From Dethiobacter alkaliphilus (GTDB lineage: Bacteria; Bacillota; Dethiobacteria; DTU022; UBA8154), in assembly GCA_016841605.1 (NCBI GenBank), contig JAENYV010000004.1, positions 62,001 to 126,000 on the forward strand: DNA of 64,000 nucleotides, written 5' to 3'. Below are positions 27,434-35,935 of this stretch, piece by piece. The position numbers and the translations under genes were made by a program. Positions within the stretch are counted from its first letter, which is position 1. The number at the start of each line of letters is the position of its first letter. The notes beneath the pieces were generated by a model. It worked only from the letters and a program-made list of their open reading frames with translations. It had not been told where the DNA came from and ran no database searches.

Positions 27434-28543
27434 GTGAAGCTAAAAACATTCTTTACAAAATTAATGGTGAGCTGTGCTGTGGCTCTGTGCGCGTTTTTCT
27501 TTGTTTTCCCGGAATACACTGCAGTCATAGATAAAGAAACAATAATCAAAGAAATTTCCCTCGCTCTAAAATTGGAAATTCTCGAAAAAACTGAATCTGT
27601 GGAAACAAAAGAAAAGGAAGACGACAGTATTGCTCCAACGACAATCAAAATTTCTGTTGCCGGAGACTGCACCCTCGGCTTTGATGAAAGGCGGGGCTAT
27701 GATGACAGCTTTTTGCATGAATTTGCCGGACAGAAGAAAGAATTTGCTTTTTTCTTCCAAAAAGTGCAGCATATTTTTGCTGAAAGCGATCTTTCCCTGG
27801 TAAATCTGGAGGGCGCGTTAACAAATGCCGAAGAACATGTTGATAAACCTTTTGTTTTTCGTGGCCCGCCGGAATTTGCCCGGATACTTTCCGATGGTAA
27901 CATTGATGCCGTCAATCTTGCCAACAACCACGCCTTTGACTATCTGGTAAACGGATACAGAGATACGCTGAAAGCATTAAACCGGGCCGGCATCGCTTAT
28001 TTTGGAAACGGCGAGGTGTATTCAACGGCAATTAAGGGTTTGAATATTACACTATTGGGCTTCACAAGATGGGAAGCCGAATGGTCGGAGGAGTGGATAT
28101 TAACAGAAATCAGAGAAGCAAAGTTAAATGCTGATCTGGTTATTGTCAGCTTCCACTGGGGAGATGAAAAATCCTACCTTCCCAATGAATTACAAAGAAA
28201 GATGGGGCGGCTGTGTATAGAAAACGGCGCGGATTTGGTCTGGGGTCACCACCCACATGTTCTGCAGGGTATTGAAAAATATCAGGGCCGCTATATTGTT
28301 TACAGCCTGGGTAACTTCAGTTATGGCGGGCACAGGTATCCCGATGACAGGGATACCATGATATTCCAGCAAATCTTTGATTTCACAGACGACGCATTAA
28401 CCGGGGTGGATTACAAGATAATTCCCTGTTTAGTGTCATCGATCGAAGAAAGAAATAATTTCCAACCGATTCCTTTAACCGGCGAAGAGGCAGAAAGGGT
28501 TATGCTAAAGATTGAGGATTTGACCAACCGGATAGGGGAATAA
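27434..28543 (+). CDS. CapA-family metallophosphatase-like protein
   Basis: 369 residues, exported or membrane-anchored through an N-terminal helix (residues 10-30). A CapA/PGA-cap domain follows (PF09587 type; calcineurin-like fold), with SVAGDCTLGF, VNLEGALTN, VNLANNHAFDY, VSFHWGDEKS, WGHHPHVLQGIE and YSLGNFSY. All metal-ligand motifs are present. In Bacillus, CapA takes part in poly-gamma-glutamate export; in Clostridia without cap genes the role is open. The start is GTG 27434 with AGGTAATTACAG upstream. It stands alone here. Confidence 0.9.
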   Translation: MKLKTFFTKLMVSCAVALCAFFFVFPEYTAVIDKETIIKEISLALKLEILEKTESVETKEKEDDSIAPTTIKISVAGDCTLGFDERRGYDDSFLHEFAGQKKEFAFFFQKVQHIFAESDLSLVNLEGALTNAEEHVDKPFVFRGPPEFARILSDGNIDAVNLANNHAFDYLVNGYRDTLKALNRAGIAYFGNGEVYSTAIKGLNITLLGFTRWEAEWSEEWILTEIREAKLNADLVIVSFHWGDEKSYLPNELQRKMGRLCIENGADLVWGHHPHVLQGIEKYQGRYIVYSLGNFSYGGHRYPDDRDTMIFQQIFDFTDDALTGVDYKIIPCLVSSIEERNNFQPIPLTGEEAERVMLKIEDLTNRIGE

Positions 28544-28660
28544 TTACTGTCTAGCTTATGGCAAACCGGTCCGGTCCCGGAATGTGTTGTTGGTAAGCAG
28601 TTTTAGCCCGATAATAACTCATTAAGATTTACTCATTAAAATTAGGGAGGTTGTTAATTT

Positions 28661-29020
28661 ATGTTTAACAGAATTGTGCATTTTGCTTTTCTTGTAAAGG
28701 ACTGTTCTGCATCCAAGCAGTTCTACGCGGAACACTTTAGCTTTAAAGTGCGAGTGGAGCTGAATAATCCGGCACCGGGGCTGAAGAAGATTGTTTTTCT
28801 TACCTTGGGAGATATTGAGCTGGAGCTAATCGAGACCGGTGAACCGCCGAAAATATCCGGCTGTCATATTTGTTTGGGCACTGACAGTTTTGATGAAGAT
28901 TTTCAGCGGCTAATTGACGCCGGAATAGAGGTGGTTAAGCAACCGGTGCCTGCCGGTGCCGGTATTAAAAGGGCGGCCTTTTTGGGTCCTGACGGAGAGG
29001 AGATAGAGATACTGGGGTAA
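28661..29020 (+). CDS. VOC-superfamily (glyoxalase-like) protein
   Basis: 119 residues forming one vicinal-oxygen-chelate domain. It has the opening [24 protein letters not shown], an acidic [11 protein letters not shown] segment and the closing [15 protein letters not shown]. The metal-ligand positions (His near the start, Glu near the end) are consistent with glyoxalase or dioxygenase-like folds. Substrate unknown. GGGAGG precedes ATG 28661. Its last 56 bases overlap the 3' end of the convergent yaiI-like gene. Confidence 0.85.
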   Translation: MFNRIVHFAFLVKDCSASKQFYAEHFSFKVRVELNNPAPGLKKIVFLTLGDIELELIETGEPPKISGCHICLGTDSFDEDFQRLIDAGIEVVKQPVPAGAGIKRAAFLGPDGEEIEILG

Positions 29021-29462
29021 CAGCTTCCAACCTATCACTAATTATATTTTCCAGGGCGGCTGCAAAACGGCGGTCGTTTTCTCCTGTACGCTTTTTGGGC
29101 CCCCTGGTTCTTCCCCCGCCGCGCCTGTATTTGGCTTTGATCTCCCGTTCTTCAAGCAAAAAACCGATCCTGTCCGGCCGAAACTCTCTGCCATCAGGAC
29201 TTAAACATTTTGCCTGCTTTCCCAAGACCATGGCTGCAAGGCCCCAGTCCTGGGTGACAACAATATCTTTTTTTTGTGCAAGGTTAAGTATCTTCAGGTC
29301 CGCTTCCTGGGACCCGTTTCCCACGATGACATGATGTTCAGATGCGATGTTGTGGTTAAAATTGGCCACCGTCCAGACGGGCAGAGCATATTGCCGCCCT
29401 TTTTCCAGGCAGATCTGCAAAACCTTCTTGGGGCAGGCATCCGCATCCACAATAATCTTCAA
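28965..29462 (-). CDS. YaiI/YqxD (UPF0178, DUF188) family protein
   Basis: 165 residues with the family opening [19 protein letters not shown] and the PIN-like acidic residues in [19 protein letters not shown], also typical, lies near the C-terminus. The fold is nuclease-like, but activity is unproven. It starts at TTG 29462, supported by GAGGAGAGCTTC at ideal spacing. The C-terminal 18 codons lie over the end of the convergent VOC gene. The promoter is the shared repeat element at 29486-29532. Confidence 0.88.
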   Translation of the reverse strand: MKIIVDADACPKKVLQICLEKGRQYALPVWTVANFNHNIASEHHVIVGNGSQEADLKILNLAQKKDIVVTQDWGLAAMVLGKQAKCLSPDGREFRPDRIGFLLEEREIKAKYRRGGGRTRGPKKRTGENDRRFAAALENIISDRLEAVTPVSLSPLRQDPKRPPF

Positions 29463-29485
29463 AGAAGCTCTCCTCTAATTTTCAC

Positions 29486-29532
29486 CATAGAATAATTATA
29501 CCACATTAGTTTTCAATTGCACCCGTTAACTC
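29486..29532 (-). promoter_or_regulatory. Shared promoter-bearing repeat, copy 2
   Basis: The minus strand has GAGTTAACGGGTGCAATTGA followed by TAATGTGGTATAATTATTCTA, nearly the same as at 27034-27085. The TGGTATAAT extended -10 sits at the right distance to start the yaiI-like transcript. Confidence 0.55.
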
Positions 29533-29660
29533 ATTTATACAAGCTGCCAGTCTCATGATGCTTTCCTCAGATTTGTCGAAGCATTGAAAAAAAGCTCTCC
29601 TCCAACTTTCCCATTTTGTAGTTATTTTTCATATCCTTTGACAAAATGTTTTCAGGATTC
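29507..29660 (-). pseudogene. Possible frameshifted small ORF remnant
   Basis: On the minus strand MKNNYKMGKLEESFF runs into a T7 homopolymer. A one-base shift there continues as FDKSEESIMRLAACINELTGAIEN to a stop. The ending resembles ELTSAIENNVV at 27.05 kb. The whole 29463-29830 spacer otherwise has no gene. Reading it as a decayed small coding gene is speculative. Confidence 0.3.
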
Positions 29661-29830
29661 TGCAAGGATTCCAGTGTCCGGAAAGAGAAATAAAGTTTAA
29701 GTAACTGTAGTTTGCCTATATGTCTTATTTGTAAAATAACCTTGGCAGTAAAAATGTTTGGAAGTAAACGATATATTGTACCAGACCAATGGGCGTTAAA
29801 CCTGATTATTTATCAATGAAAGGGAAAAAT

Positions 29831-30364
29831 ATGGCTATTTTACATACTGAAAGACTGCTGTTGCGACCGTTTCATATTAACGATGTAGATGCTGTTTTCA
29901 ATTATTCTTGTACCCCAAATGTCGGAGCAAATGCCGGTTGGAAACCGCACGAGAGTAAAGCAGAAACACTTAAAATAATGAATGAAATTTTTCTTGATAA
30001 GGAAACAGTGTGGGGAATCGAACTAAAAAAAACCAAAAAAATTATTGGCTCTATAGGCCTAATTGATGACCCAAAACGTCAATATGATATGATAAAAATG
30101 ATCGGATATGCAATAGGTGAAGCTTATTGGGGCAAAGGATTTATGACCGAGGCTGTTCAGGAAGTAATTAAATTTGGCTTTAACGAATTAAATTTGGTTG
30201 CAATAGCAGCTTATTGTTATCCCTTTAATAAACGCTCAAAGAATATTCTGCAGAAGTGTAATTTTGATTATGAGGGAACTTTAACGATGGCGGAGAAGAT
30301 ATTCAATGGGAACATTTATGATAATGATTGCTATTTATTGACCGCCGTGAAATACTACCAATAA
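29831..30364 (+). CDS. GNAT-family N-acetyltransferase (RimJ/RimL type)
   Basis: 177 residues from ATG 29831, where MAILHTERLLLRPFHINDV begins; the track's 14 extra codons lack a good ribosome site, while AAAGGG precedes this ATG. The RimJ/RimL-like GNAT pattern includes IKMIGYAIGEAYWGKGFMTEA, with the acetyl-CoA pyrophosphate loop, and the Asn of YPFNKRSKNILQKC. It likely acetylates a protein N-terminus, antibiotic or small molecule. Stand-alone gene; low GC compared with the downstream MutT gene. Confidence 0.85.
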   Translation: MAILHTERLLLRPFHINDVDAVFNYSCTPNVGANAGWKPHESKAETLKIMNEIFLDKETVWGIELKKTKKIIGSIGLIDDPKRQYDMIKMIGYAIGEAYWGKGFMTEAVQEVIKFGFNELNLVAIAAYCYPFNKRSKNILQKCNFDYEGTLTMAEKIFNGNIYDNDCYLLTAVKYYQ

Positions 30365-30436
30365 AGAGCATAACATACTGAATTGTTTTTAAACGGTAAA
30401 AAAGCCTCAAATTTTCAATAGGGTAGTGAACATCTA

Positions 30437-30820
30437 ATGAAACAGGTAACCGCAGCAATTATCATCAAAGGCCATGAAGTGCTCATCGCCAAACGGCCGG
30501 CAGGTGACAGGCTCTCCGGGAAGTGGGAATTTCCCGGGGGGAAAATTGAGGCCGGCGAATCCCCGGAGGAGTGCCTGAGGCGGGAGCTTGCTGAAGAGTT
30601 GGGTATTGAGGCCTGTGTTGGAGACTTCTTCGCTGAGAGTGTCTATCACTATGAACATGGGGCCATTGAGCTACTGGCTTATTTTGTGGAGTGGATCTCC
30701 GGAGATATTTGTCTGCGGGCGCATGATGAAGTAAAATGGGTAGCGATGAAGGAGCTTGGGCAATATGATCTTGCCCCTGCGGATATACCGATTATGGAGA
30801 AATTGCTTTTTTTAAGATGA
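30437..30820 (+). CDS. mutT: Nudix hydrolase, MutT-like
   Basis: 127 residues with a complete Nudix box, GKIEAGESPEECLRRELAEE(LG). The opening VTAAIIIKGHEVLIAKRP is like that of 8-oxo-dGTP pyrophosphatases, so the likely job is sanitising the nucleotide pool. It is followed 37 bases later by the Dam-like methylase. It may be part of the same transcript, or may mark the border of the restriction-modification cassette. The ribosome site before ATG 30437 is weak. Confidence 0.88.
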   Translation: MKQVTAAIIIKGHEVLIAKRPAGDRLSGKWEFPGGKIEAGESPEECLRRELAEELGIEACVGDFFAESVYHYEHGAIELLAYFVEWISGDICLRAHDEVKWVAMKELGQYDLAPADIPIMEKLLFLR

Positions 30821-30859
30821 TAACGGCGCAGCATTTCTCCACAGATGAGGGTTTTAATG

Positions 30860-31696
30860 ATGAAGAGAAATAAACTGGTTGCCCCTGTCGTAAAATGGGT
30901 CGGGGGGAAACGGCAAATATTAGATCAGATTACGAAATATGTCCCCAAGGCCTTCTCAACGTATTTTGAGCCGTTCCTTGGTGGAGGCGCAGTTCTGTTT
31001 GAACTGCAACCCAGGAAAGCTGTCGTAAACGATATAAGCAACGAGTTAATCAATATTTACCAGGTTATTCAGAACAGTGTTGATGAATTAATAGAAGACC
31101 TTAAAAAACATCAAAATGAAGAAGACTATTTTTATGAGATACGCCGGCAGGATCGGGACAGGATAAAGTATGAGAAGCTTTCACCTGTGGAGAGGGCCTC
31201 AAGAATTATCTACCTGAATAAGACCTGTTACAACGGCCTCTTCAGAGTCAATAAGGCTGGAGAATTTAACACCCCATTCGGTAATTACAAAAAACCTAAT
31301 ATTGTCAATGAAAGCACTTTACGAGCTGTTAACCTTTATTTTAATAAGGCGAATATTACTTTTACCTGCCAGGACTTTGAATATGCTTTGAAAGGGGCGA
31401 GGAAGGGGGCTTTTGTCTATCTTGACCCTCCCTACGATCCGGTTTCAGATACCGCCAGCTTCACAGGTTATGATAAAGGCGGATTTGACCGGTATGAGCA
31501 GATACGATTGAAAAAGGCATGCGATAAGTTGAATAATAAAGGAGTCAAGTTTCTCCTTTCTAACTCAGCTACCGATTTCATTAAAGACCTCTACCATAAT
31601 TACCGCATAGAAGTTATCCAGGCGAAGAGAGCCATTAATTCCAAAGCCGACAGGAGAGGCGTAATTAATGAAGTGCTGGTGATGAATTATGAATAG
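30860..31696 (+). CDS. Dam/DpnM-type adenine-N6 DNA methyltransferase
   Basis: About 278 residues. The D12-class (alpha) adenine methylase order is seen: KWVGGKRQ near the start, the SAM-binding FEPFLGGGAVLFEL, and the catalytic YLDPPYDP. The first part resembles DpnM-type enzymes (PVVKWVGGKRQILDQI), which methylate GATC; the actual site cannot be read from sequence. I choose ATG 30860 (ATG 30857 is equally possible), with GATGAGG upstream. Its stop overlaps the restriction gene by eight bases, a classic modification-restriction arrangement. Confidence 0.9.
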   Translation: MKRNKLVAPVVKWVGGKRQILDQITKYVPKAFSTYFEPFLGGGAVLFELQPRKAVVNDISNELINIYQVIQNSVDELIEDLKKHQNEEDYFYEIRRQDRDRIKYEKLSPVERASRIIYLNKTCYNGLFRVNKAGEFNTPFGNYKKPNIVNESTLRAVNLYFNKANITFTCQDFEYALKGARKGAFVYLDPPYDPVSDTASFTGYDKGGFDRYEQIRLKKACDKLNNKGVKFLLSNSATDFIKDLYHNYRIEVIQAKRAINSKADRRGVINEVLVMNYE

Positions 31697-32978
31697 TAGT
31701 GATTATTCAAAGAACGATCGAGCCTGGGAGCAGCTTTTTGACAAGTATAGGATATTGGAAAATATCGAGCGGAAAGGCGCTTTTGAAATTAAATCGACCC
31801 AAATAAACGAGTTTAGAGAAGCGAGGTTAATGACCAAGTTCGATCAAAGTATTAACCTGCCGAAAATTTTCTCCGATCATAATCTAACTATTCTGCCGGT
31901 TACAAGGGGAAGCTACATTATTTCAAGTTTTGCGGCCTATAAAAATTTTGAGCAGTTGAGCGATGAAATTACAGTTGCTGCGTTTCCGGATTACCTGGAG
32001 AGCATTGATTATGAAAATATTACCAGCGAAGCGATAGTCGTAAATTGTATCTATGCTTCCCATATTCTTGCTCATTTTTTAGAAGATGAAGATCTGATAC
32101 CCACGGTAAACGGCAGAATGAGTTCCGCAAGCTTTTCGTTTAAGATACGCAATACATCAACGAATTCTCATGATACTATTAACGTCGTTAACTCTCAAAT
32201 TGAAATAGACGGCGGTTTTGAAGGCAGAAGGCAACTGGCCCTGATTGAAGCAAAAAACTTTTTGTCGGACGACTTTCTTATCCGCCAGCTTTACTATCCC
32301 TATCGGCTCTGGTCCAACAAAATTTCGAAGAAAGTAACACCGGTTTTTTTGGTTTATTCCAATGGAATCTATAGTCTTTCTGAGTATGAATTTACTGAAC
32401 CGGGCAATTATAATTCTCTGGTTGTGCTTAAGCAGAAGAATTACAGTATCGAAGCAGTGGACATTAGTTTGGGCGATATTATTGGTGTTTTATATAAGGT
32501 AAAAATTGTTAAGGAGCCCCGAATACCTTTCCCCCAGGCGGATAACTTGAAGAGAGTTATAAATCTCTGTGAATTGCTTGTACAGGAAACTATGACAAAG
32601 GATGAGATAACTCAAAACTACGCCTTTGACTCCAGGCAAACGAATTACTATACTGACGCAGGACGATATTTAGGTTTAATTAATAAATTTAGTGAAGACG
32701 GCGAAATTATGTTTTCATTAACTGAAGAAGGCCGGCGCATAGTTCGTTCAAGATACAGGTTAAGACAACTAAAACTTGTTGAAACTATTTTAAAACACAG
32801 GGTGTTTAATCAAGTCTTAAACCTTTATTTAAAAAGCAGGAAAATGCCTTCCAAAAGCCGTATTGTGGAAGTCATGAAAACGTCGGATCTTTATCAAGTA
32901 GAGGCGGAAAGCACCTTTCAAAGGCGGGCATCCACCGTAGCCGGCTGGGTAAAGTGGATTTTAGATTTGCAGAGGTAG
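31689..32978 (+). CDS. Type II restriction endonuclease partner
   Basis: 429 residues. A PD-(D/E)xK nuclease core is visible as IEIDGG (Asp174) followed by LIEAKN (Glu187-x-Lys189). The C-terminal third has winged-helix-like segments (MTKDEITQNYAFDSRQTNYYTDAGRYLGLI; FSLTEEGRRIVRSRY, excerpted) seen in a family of Clostridial type II enzymes. It overlaps the upstream methylase by eight bases, so the two form one restriction-modification unit. Specificity is presumably that of the methylase. The stop is intact and length fits the family as I recall it. Confidence 0.75.
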   Translation: MNSSDYSKNDRAWEQLFDKYRILENIERKGAFEIKSTQINEFREARLMTKFDQSINLPKIFSDHNLTILPVTRGSYIISSFAAYKNFEQLSDEITVAAFPDYLESIDYENITSEAIVVNCIYASHILAHFLEDEDLIPTVNGRMSSASFSFKIRNTSTNSHDTINVVNSQIEIDGGFEGRRQLALIEAKNFLSDDFLIRQLYYPYRLWSNKISKKVTPVFLVYSNGIYSLSEYEFTEPGNYNSLVVLKQKNYSIEAVDISLGDIIGVLYKVKIVKEPRIPFPQADNLKRVINLCELLVQETMTKDEITQNYAFDSRQTNYYTDAGRYLGLINKFSEDGEIMFSLTEEGRRIVRSRYRLRQLKLVETILKHRVFNQVLNLYLKSRKMPSKSRIVEVMKTSDLYQVEAESTFQRRASTVAGWVKWILDLQR

Positions 32979-33124
32979 AAAAATTATTAAATCGGGAATA
33001 CCTACTTTATTTATGCCGTTTTTCAGATTTAATATCTGATATTTCCGAATCTGTTCCCAATGAATTTTTAAAGGCAGCCTATTTATCGATTTTAGAAGTT
33101 CAGCCAACCCATCTTCCTTCTTAA
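32954..33124 (+). CDS. Possible 56-residue ORF overlapping the restriction gene end
   Basis: A GTG at 32954 opens a frame (VDFRFAEVEKLLNREYLLYL, then SESVPNEFLKAAYLSILEV) that overlaps the restriction gene in another frame and stops at 33122-33124. The composition is protein-like, but there is no convincing ribosome site. It may be the remnant of a frameshifted extension. The rest of the 300-base spacer up to vapB contains only the vapB promoter. Confidence 0.3.
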   Translation: MDFRFAEVEKLLNREYLLYLCRFSDLISDISESVPNEFLKAAYLSILEVQPTHLPS

Positions 33125-33227
33125 GTATTATGAAGGGAAGAAGTTCCGATAAAATTACATCATTGACACATATCCGGTTTGAATCAATGCTTTTAGTTAA
33201 TTGACAATTACGAGATGCTTTACAAGT

Positions 33228-33256
33228 TTGACAGAAAAGGTTTGTTGTAATACAAT
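33228..33256 (+). promoter_or_regulatory. vapBC promoter with palindrome
   Basis: TTGACA (33228-33233), 17 bases, TACAAT (33251-33256). TTGT-AAT-ACAA (33245-33255) overlaps the -10 box and is a likely operator for autorepression by the antitoxin complex. Confidence 0.65.
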
Positions 33257-33284
33257 GTAAGACAAGGAATGGGAGGTGCTGTTG

Positions 33285-33527
33285 ATGTTAACAGTGAGAA
33301 TACCCAAAAAAATGGAACGCGAAATTGATATTTTGTCCAAACAGCGTAACGTAACAAAGTCTGAAATAGTCAAAGAGGCAATATCCGCATATATCAAAAA
33401 TCTTAGCCAGAGCCCTTACGAAACAGGAAAAGATCTGTTTGGATGTGACGACAGCAATATTGTCGACGGTTCCACAAGTTATAAGCAGAATGTCAGGAGA
33501 TTCGTTCATGAAAAGCATTCTCATTGA
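33285..33527 (+). CDS. vapB: VapB-like ribbon-helix-helix antitoxin
   Basis: 80 residues. The N-terminus LTVRIPKKMEREIDILSKQR with VTKSEIVKEAISAYI is a ribbon-helix-helix DNA-binding domain of the CopG/VapB type. The C-terminal tail should wrap the toxin. ATG 33285 lies eight bases after GGGAGG; the track begins three codons too early. The 3' end overlaps vapC by 20 bases, giving coupled translation with antitoxin first. Confidence 0.82.
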   Translation: MLTVRIPKKMEREIDILSKQRNVTKSEIVKEAISAYIKNLSQSPYETGKDLFGCDDSNIVDGSTSYKQNVRRFVHEKHSH

Positions 33528-33915
33528 TGCTGGACCCATTATTGCCCTTTACCGAAAAAATGATTCATATCATAAAAAAGCGTTGGAATTTATCAAAAAT
33601 TTTCAGGGACGTCTGATTACCACTTGGCTTGTCGTTACAGAAGTTATGCACGAATTATCCAGGCCGGATGTCCAGGAAAAATTTTTATTATGGATCGAAA
33701 GAGGCGGTCTGGAAATCGCCTCTATGGACCGGGATTCTGTTTCCGGGTTGATTAAACTTATTAAAAAATATTCCGATATTCCGATGGATTTAGCTGATGC
33801 CACATTAATGCTTTATGCTGAAAAGACGGGAATAACTGAAATAGCAACTGTGGATTCTGATTTTCATATATACTGGAAGGCAAAAAAAGATTATTTAACA
33901 AACATCTTCCCTTGA
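33508..33915 (+). CDS. vapC: VapC-like PIN-domain toxin
   Basis: 135 residues from ATG 33508 (AGGAG upstream; the track's ORF starts 23 codons too early). The PIN acidic residues are in place: Asp in ILIDAGPII, Glu in VVTEVMHEL, Asp in MDLADATLM and Asp in TVDSDF. Such toxins cleave tRNA or rRNA when free of the antitoxin. The gene is intact, and with the vapB-like gene makes a complete type II toxin-antitoxin module. Confidence 0.87.
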   Translation: MKSILIDAGPIIALYRKNDSYHKKALEFIKNFQGRLITTWLVVTEVMHELSRPDVQEKFLLWIERGGLEIASMDRDSVSGLIKLIKKYSDIPMDLADATLMLYAEKTGITEIATVDSDFHIYWKAKKDYLTNIFP

Positions 33916-33965
33916 TTTGAAGATGCTTTGATGTTATGGTTAATAATTGAGTTTTAAGTATATTA

Positions 33966-33998
33966 TTGACGTACGCAATATTGTACCATACAATGGTA
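33966..33998 (+). promoter_or_regulatory. yefM-yoeB promoter and operator
   Basis: TTGACG (33966-33971), 17 bases, TACAAT (33989-33994). TACCAT-ACA-ATGGTA (33984-33998) is a perfect palindrome straddling the -10 box, as expected for autorepression by the YefM-YoeB complex. Confidence 0.65.
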
Positions 33999-34013
33999 TG
34001 GGAGGAAATTAAA

Positions 34014-34271
34014 ATGAAAACGGTATCTGTAACTCAGGCGAGGCAGAACATATATCAATTATTGGAAGAAACTATTTCTTCAAGTGAACCTGTGCAAATT
34101 ACAACAAAAAAAGGAAACGTAATTATTGTTTCTGAGGAAGATTGGACGGCTATTCAGGAAACCCTTTATTTATTATCGATTCCGGGTATGCGAGAGTCGT
34201 TAATTGAGGGAACTAATACTCCGATTGAGGAATGTAAAACAGCCGAGGAAATTGGATGGGATTTAAAATAG
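34014..34271 (+). CDS. yefM: YefM/Phd-family antitoxin
   Basis: 85 residues from ATG 34014 (GGGAGG upstream). The opening KTVSVTQARQNIYQLLEETI and ITTKKGNVIIVSEEDWTAIQETL are classical YefM features: the DNA-binding N-terminal half and a toxin-wrapping C-terminal half. It overlaps the toxin gene by 16 bases. An unrelated decayed member of the same family lies at 3.6-3.8 kb. Confidence 0.9.
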   Translation: MKTVSVTQARQNIYQLLEETISSSEPVQITTKKGNVIIVSEEDWTAIQETLYLLSIPGMRESLIEGTNTPIEECKTAEEIGWDLK

Positions 34272-34519
34272 TATTTACCAGACGTGCCGAAAAGGACGCA
34301 AAAAAATTGGAACAAGCGGGACTTGATGGGAAAGCAAAAGAACTCTTAAAACTTATTAAAGAAAACCCATACCAAAAACCTCCCCCTTATGAGAAGCTTG
34401 TTGGAGATTTAAAGGGGCTATATTCACGAAGAATTAACATTATGCACCGCTTGGTTTACGAAATTATTGAGGAAAAAAAAGTTATTAGAGTGTTATCAAT
34501 GTGGTCCCACTACGAGTAG
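34256..34519 (+). CDS. yoeB: YoeB/Txe-family mRNA interferase toxin
   Basis: 87 residues, a RelE-fold ribosome-dependent endoribonuclease. The family landmarks are FTRRAEKDAKKLEQAGL, GDLKGLYSRRINIMHRLVYEI, and the terminal VLSMWSHYE containing the catalytic His/Tyr. Length is standard and the frame intact. It follows its antitoxin with a 16-base overlap in one operon. Confidence 0.92.
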   Translation: MGFKIVFTRRAEKDAKKLEQAGLDGKAKELLKLIKENPYQKPPPYEKLVGDLKGLYSRRINIMHRLVYEIIEEKKVIRVLSMWSHYE

Positions 34520-34591
34520 TTAACCCGGGAGCGTATTACGGGAATTCACAAGGTAGCTTTCCGGGTGGAACTCAATGACAAGGAGGCGCGT

Positions 34592-35935
34592 ATGCGCATT
34601 TTACATACATCCGACTGGCACCTGGGCAAGCCCCTGGAACAGGTCAGCCGCATCGAAGAGCAGAAGGAGTTCATTGATTTTCTCTGCCGGATAGTGGAAG
34701 AAAAGAGCGTTGACCTGGTCCTGGTTGCCGGTGATATATACGATACGTACAATCCCTCTGCCGCGGCGGAGGAACTTTTTTATGAGGCCATGGACAGGCT
34801 GAGCGACAGGGGGAAGAGAGCGGTTGTGGTTATTGCGGGGAACCATGATAATCCGGAACGTCTTTGTGCCGCGAGTCCGCTGGCCTACAAAAGCGGTGTG
34901 ATTCTCCTCGGTTATCCCCGGAGTGATGCCGGAACATTAGGCATCAGCCGCGGCCGGATCAGGCTGGTTGCTTCCGGACCGGGCTGGCTGGAGCTTGGGG
35001 TCCCGGGGTGCCTGCATCATGCCGTTATCATTACCCTACCGTTCCCTTCCGAAGCGCGCCTGGAGGAAGTCTTGTCGCAACAGGCGGATGAAGGCCTGCT
35101 GCAGAAAGCGTATTCCGATAAAATCGGCAGTATTTTTGCCGCGCTGAACCAAAAATTCCGGGACGACACAGTGAACCTGGCGGTGGGACATCTTTTCCTG
35201 CGGGGAGGCAAAGAATCGGAGTCGGAGAGGACACTGCAGGTGGGGGGTGCACTGACGGTTGATCCGGGGGTGCTCCCTGCCGGTGCTCACTTTATTGCTC
35301 TGGGGCATCTGCATCGTCCGCAGCAGATCAAAAGCGCTCCCTGTCCGGCCTATTACTCCGGTTCGCCGCTGGCGTACAGCTTTTCGGAGGCTGATTACAG
35401 CAAGGCTGTATATCTCATCGATGCTCTCCCGGGGGAGAATGCCGTAGTAGAGCCGGTCTATCTCGATTGCGGAAAACCTCTCCGGAAATGGGTTGCGGAA
35501 GAGGGCATCGGACAGGCCCTGCAGTGGTGTGAAGAGGGCCGGGAGCAAAACGCGTGGATCGACCTGGAGATAGTTACCGACCGGATCTTGACGGCGGAAG
35601 AACAGAAACGTCTCAGGACGCTGCATCCGGGTATTATCAACATCCGGCCCAGGCTTAAGGGTGAAGTTACGGAGATTTTAAGTCCGGGGAGCAGGGAAGG
35701 CAGAAAAATTGACGATTTGTTTAAGGATTATTACAAATACAGGATGGGGCAGGAAATTTCCGGGGAATTGCTGGGAGCATTCATCGAGGTTTTAAACGAT
35801 GATGATGACTATGACGATGATAATAACAGTGAAGATGGAGAAGCGGCCGGCCCGCTGAATGGAGGCGCTAAGCGTGAGACCGAAGTTTCTGGAGATAGAA
35901 GGGCTGCAGAGTTTCCGCGAGATGCAGACGATTGA
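34592..35935 (+). CDS. sbcD: Exonuclease SbcCD, nuclease subunit
   Basis: The Mre11-type subunit that trims hairpins and protein-blocked DNA ends with SbcC. Phosphoesterase motifs are complete: SDWHLG, GDIYD, GNHDNP, HLFLRGG and ALGHLH. I use ATG 34592 (AAGGAGG upstream), giving 447 residues. The C-terminus is unusual: a poly-acidic stretch (NDDDDYDDDNN) and about 45 further residues, of which the last 20 are encoded inside sbcC in another frame. This 62-base overlap suggests loss of an earlier stop, with coupled translation. Confidence 0.94.
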   Translation: MRILHTSDWHLGKPLEQVSRIEEQKEFIDFLCRIVEEKSVDLVLVAGDIYDTYNPSAAAEELFYEAMDRLSDRGKRAVVVIAGNHDNPERLCAASPLAYKSGVILLGYPRSDAGTLGISRGRIRLVASGPGWLELGVPGCLHHAVIITLPFPSEARLEEVLSQQADEGLLQKAYSDKIGSIFAALNQKFRDDTVNLAVGHLFLRGGKESESERTLQVGGALTVDPGVLPAGAHFIALGHLHRPQQIKSAPCPAYYSGSPLAYSFSEADYSKAVYLIDALPGENAVVEPVYLDCGKPLRKWVAEEGIGQALQWCEEGREQNAWIDLEIVTDRILTAEEQKRLRTLHPGIINIRPRLKGEVTEILSPGSREGRKIDDLFKDYYKYRMGQEISGELLGAFIEVLNDDDDYDDDNNSEDGEAAGPLNGGAKRETEVSGDRRAAEFPRDADD

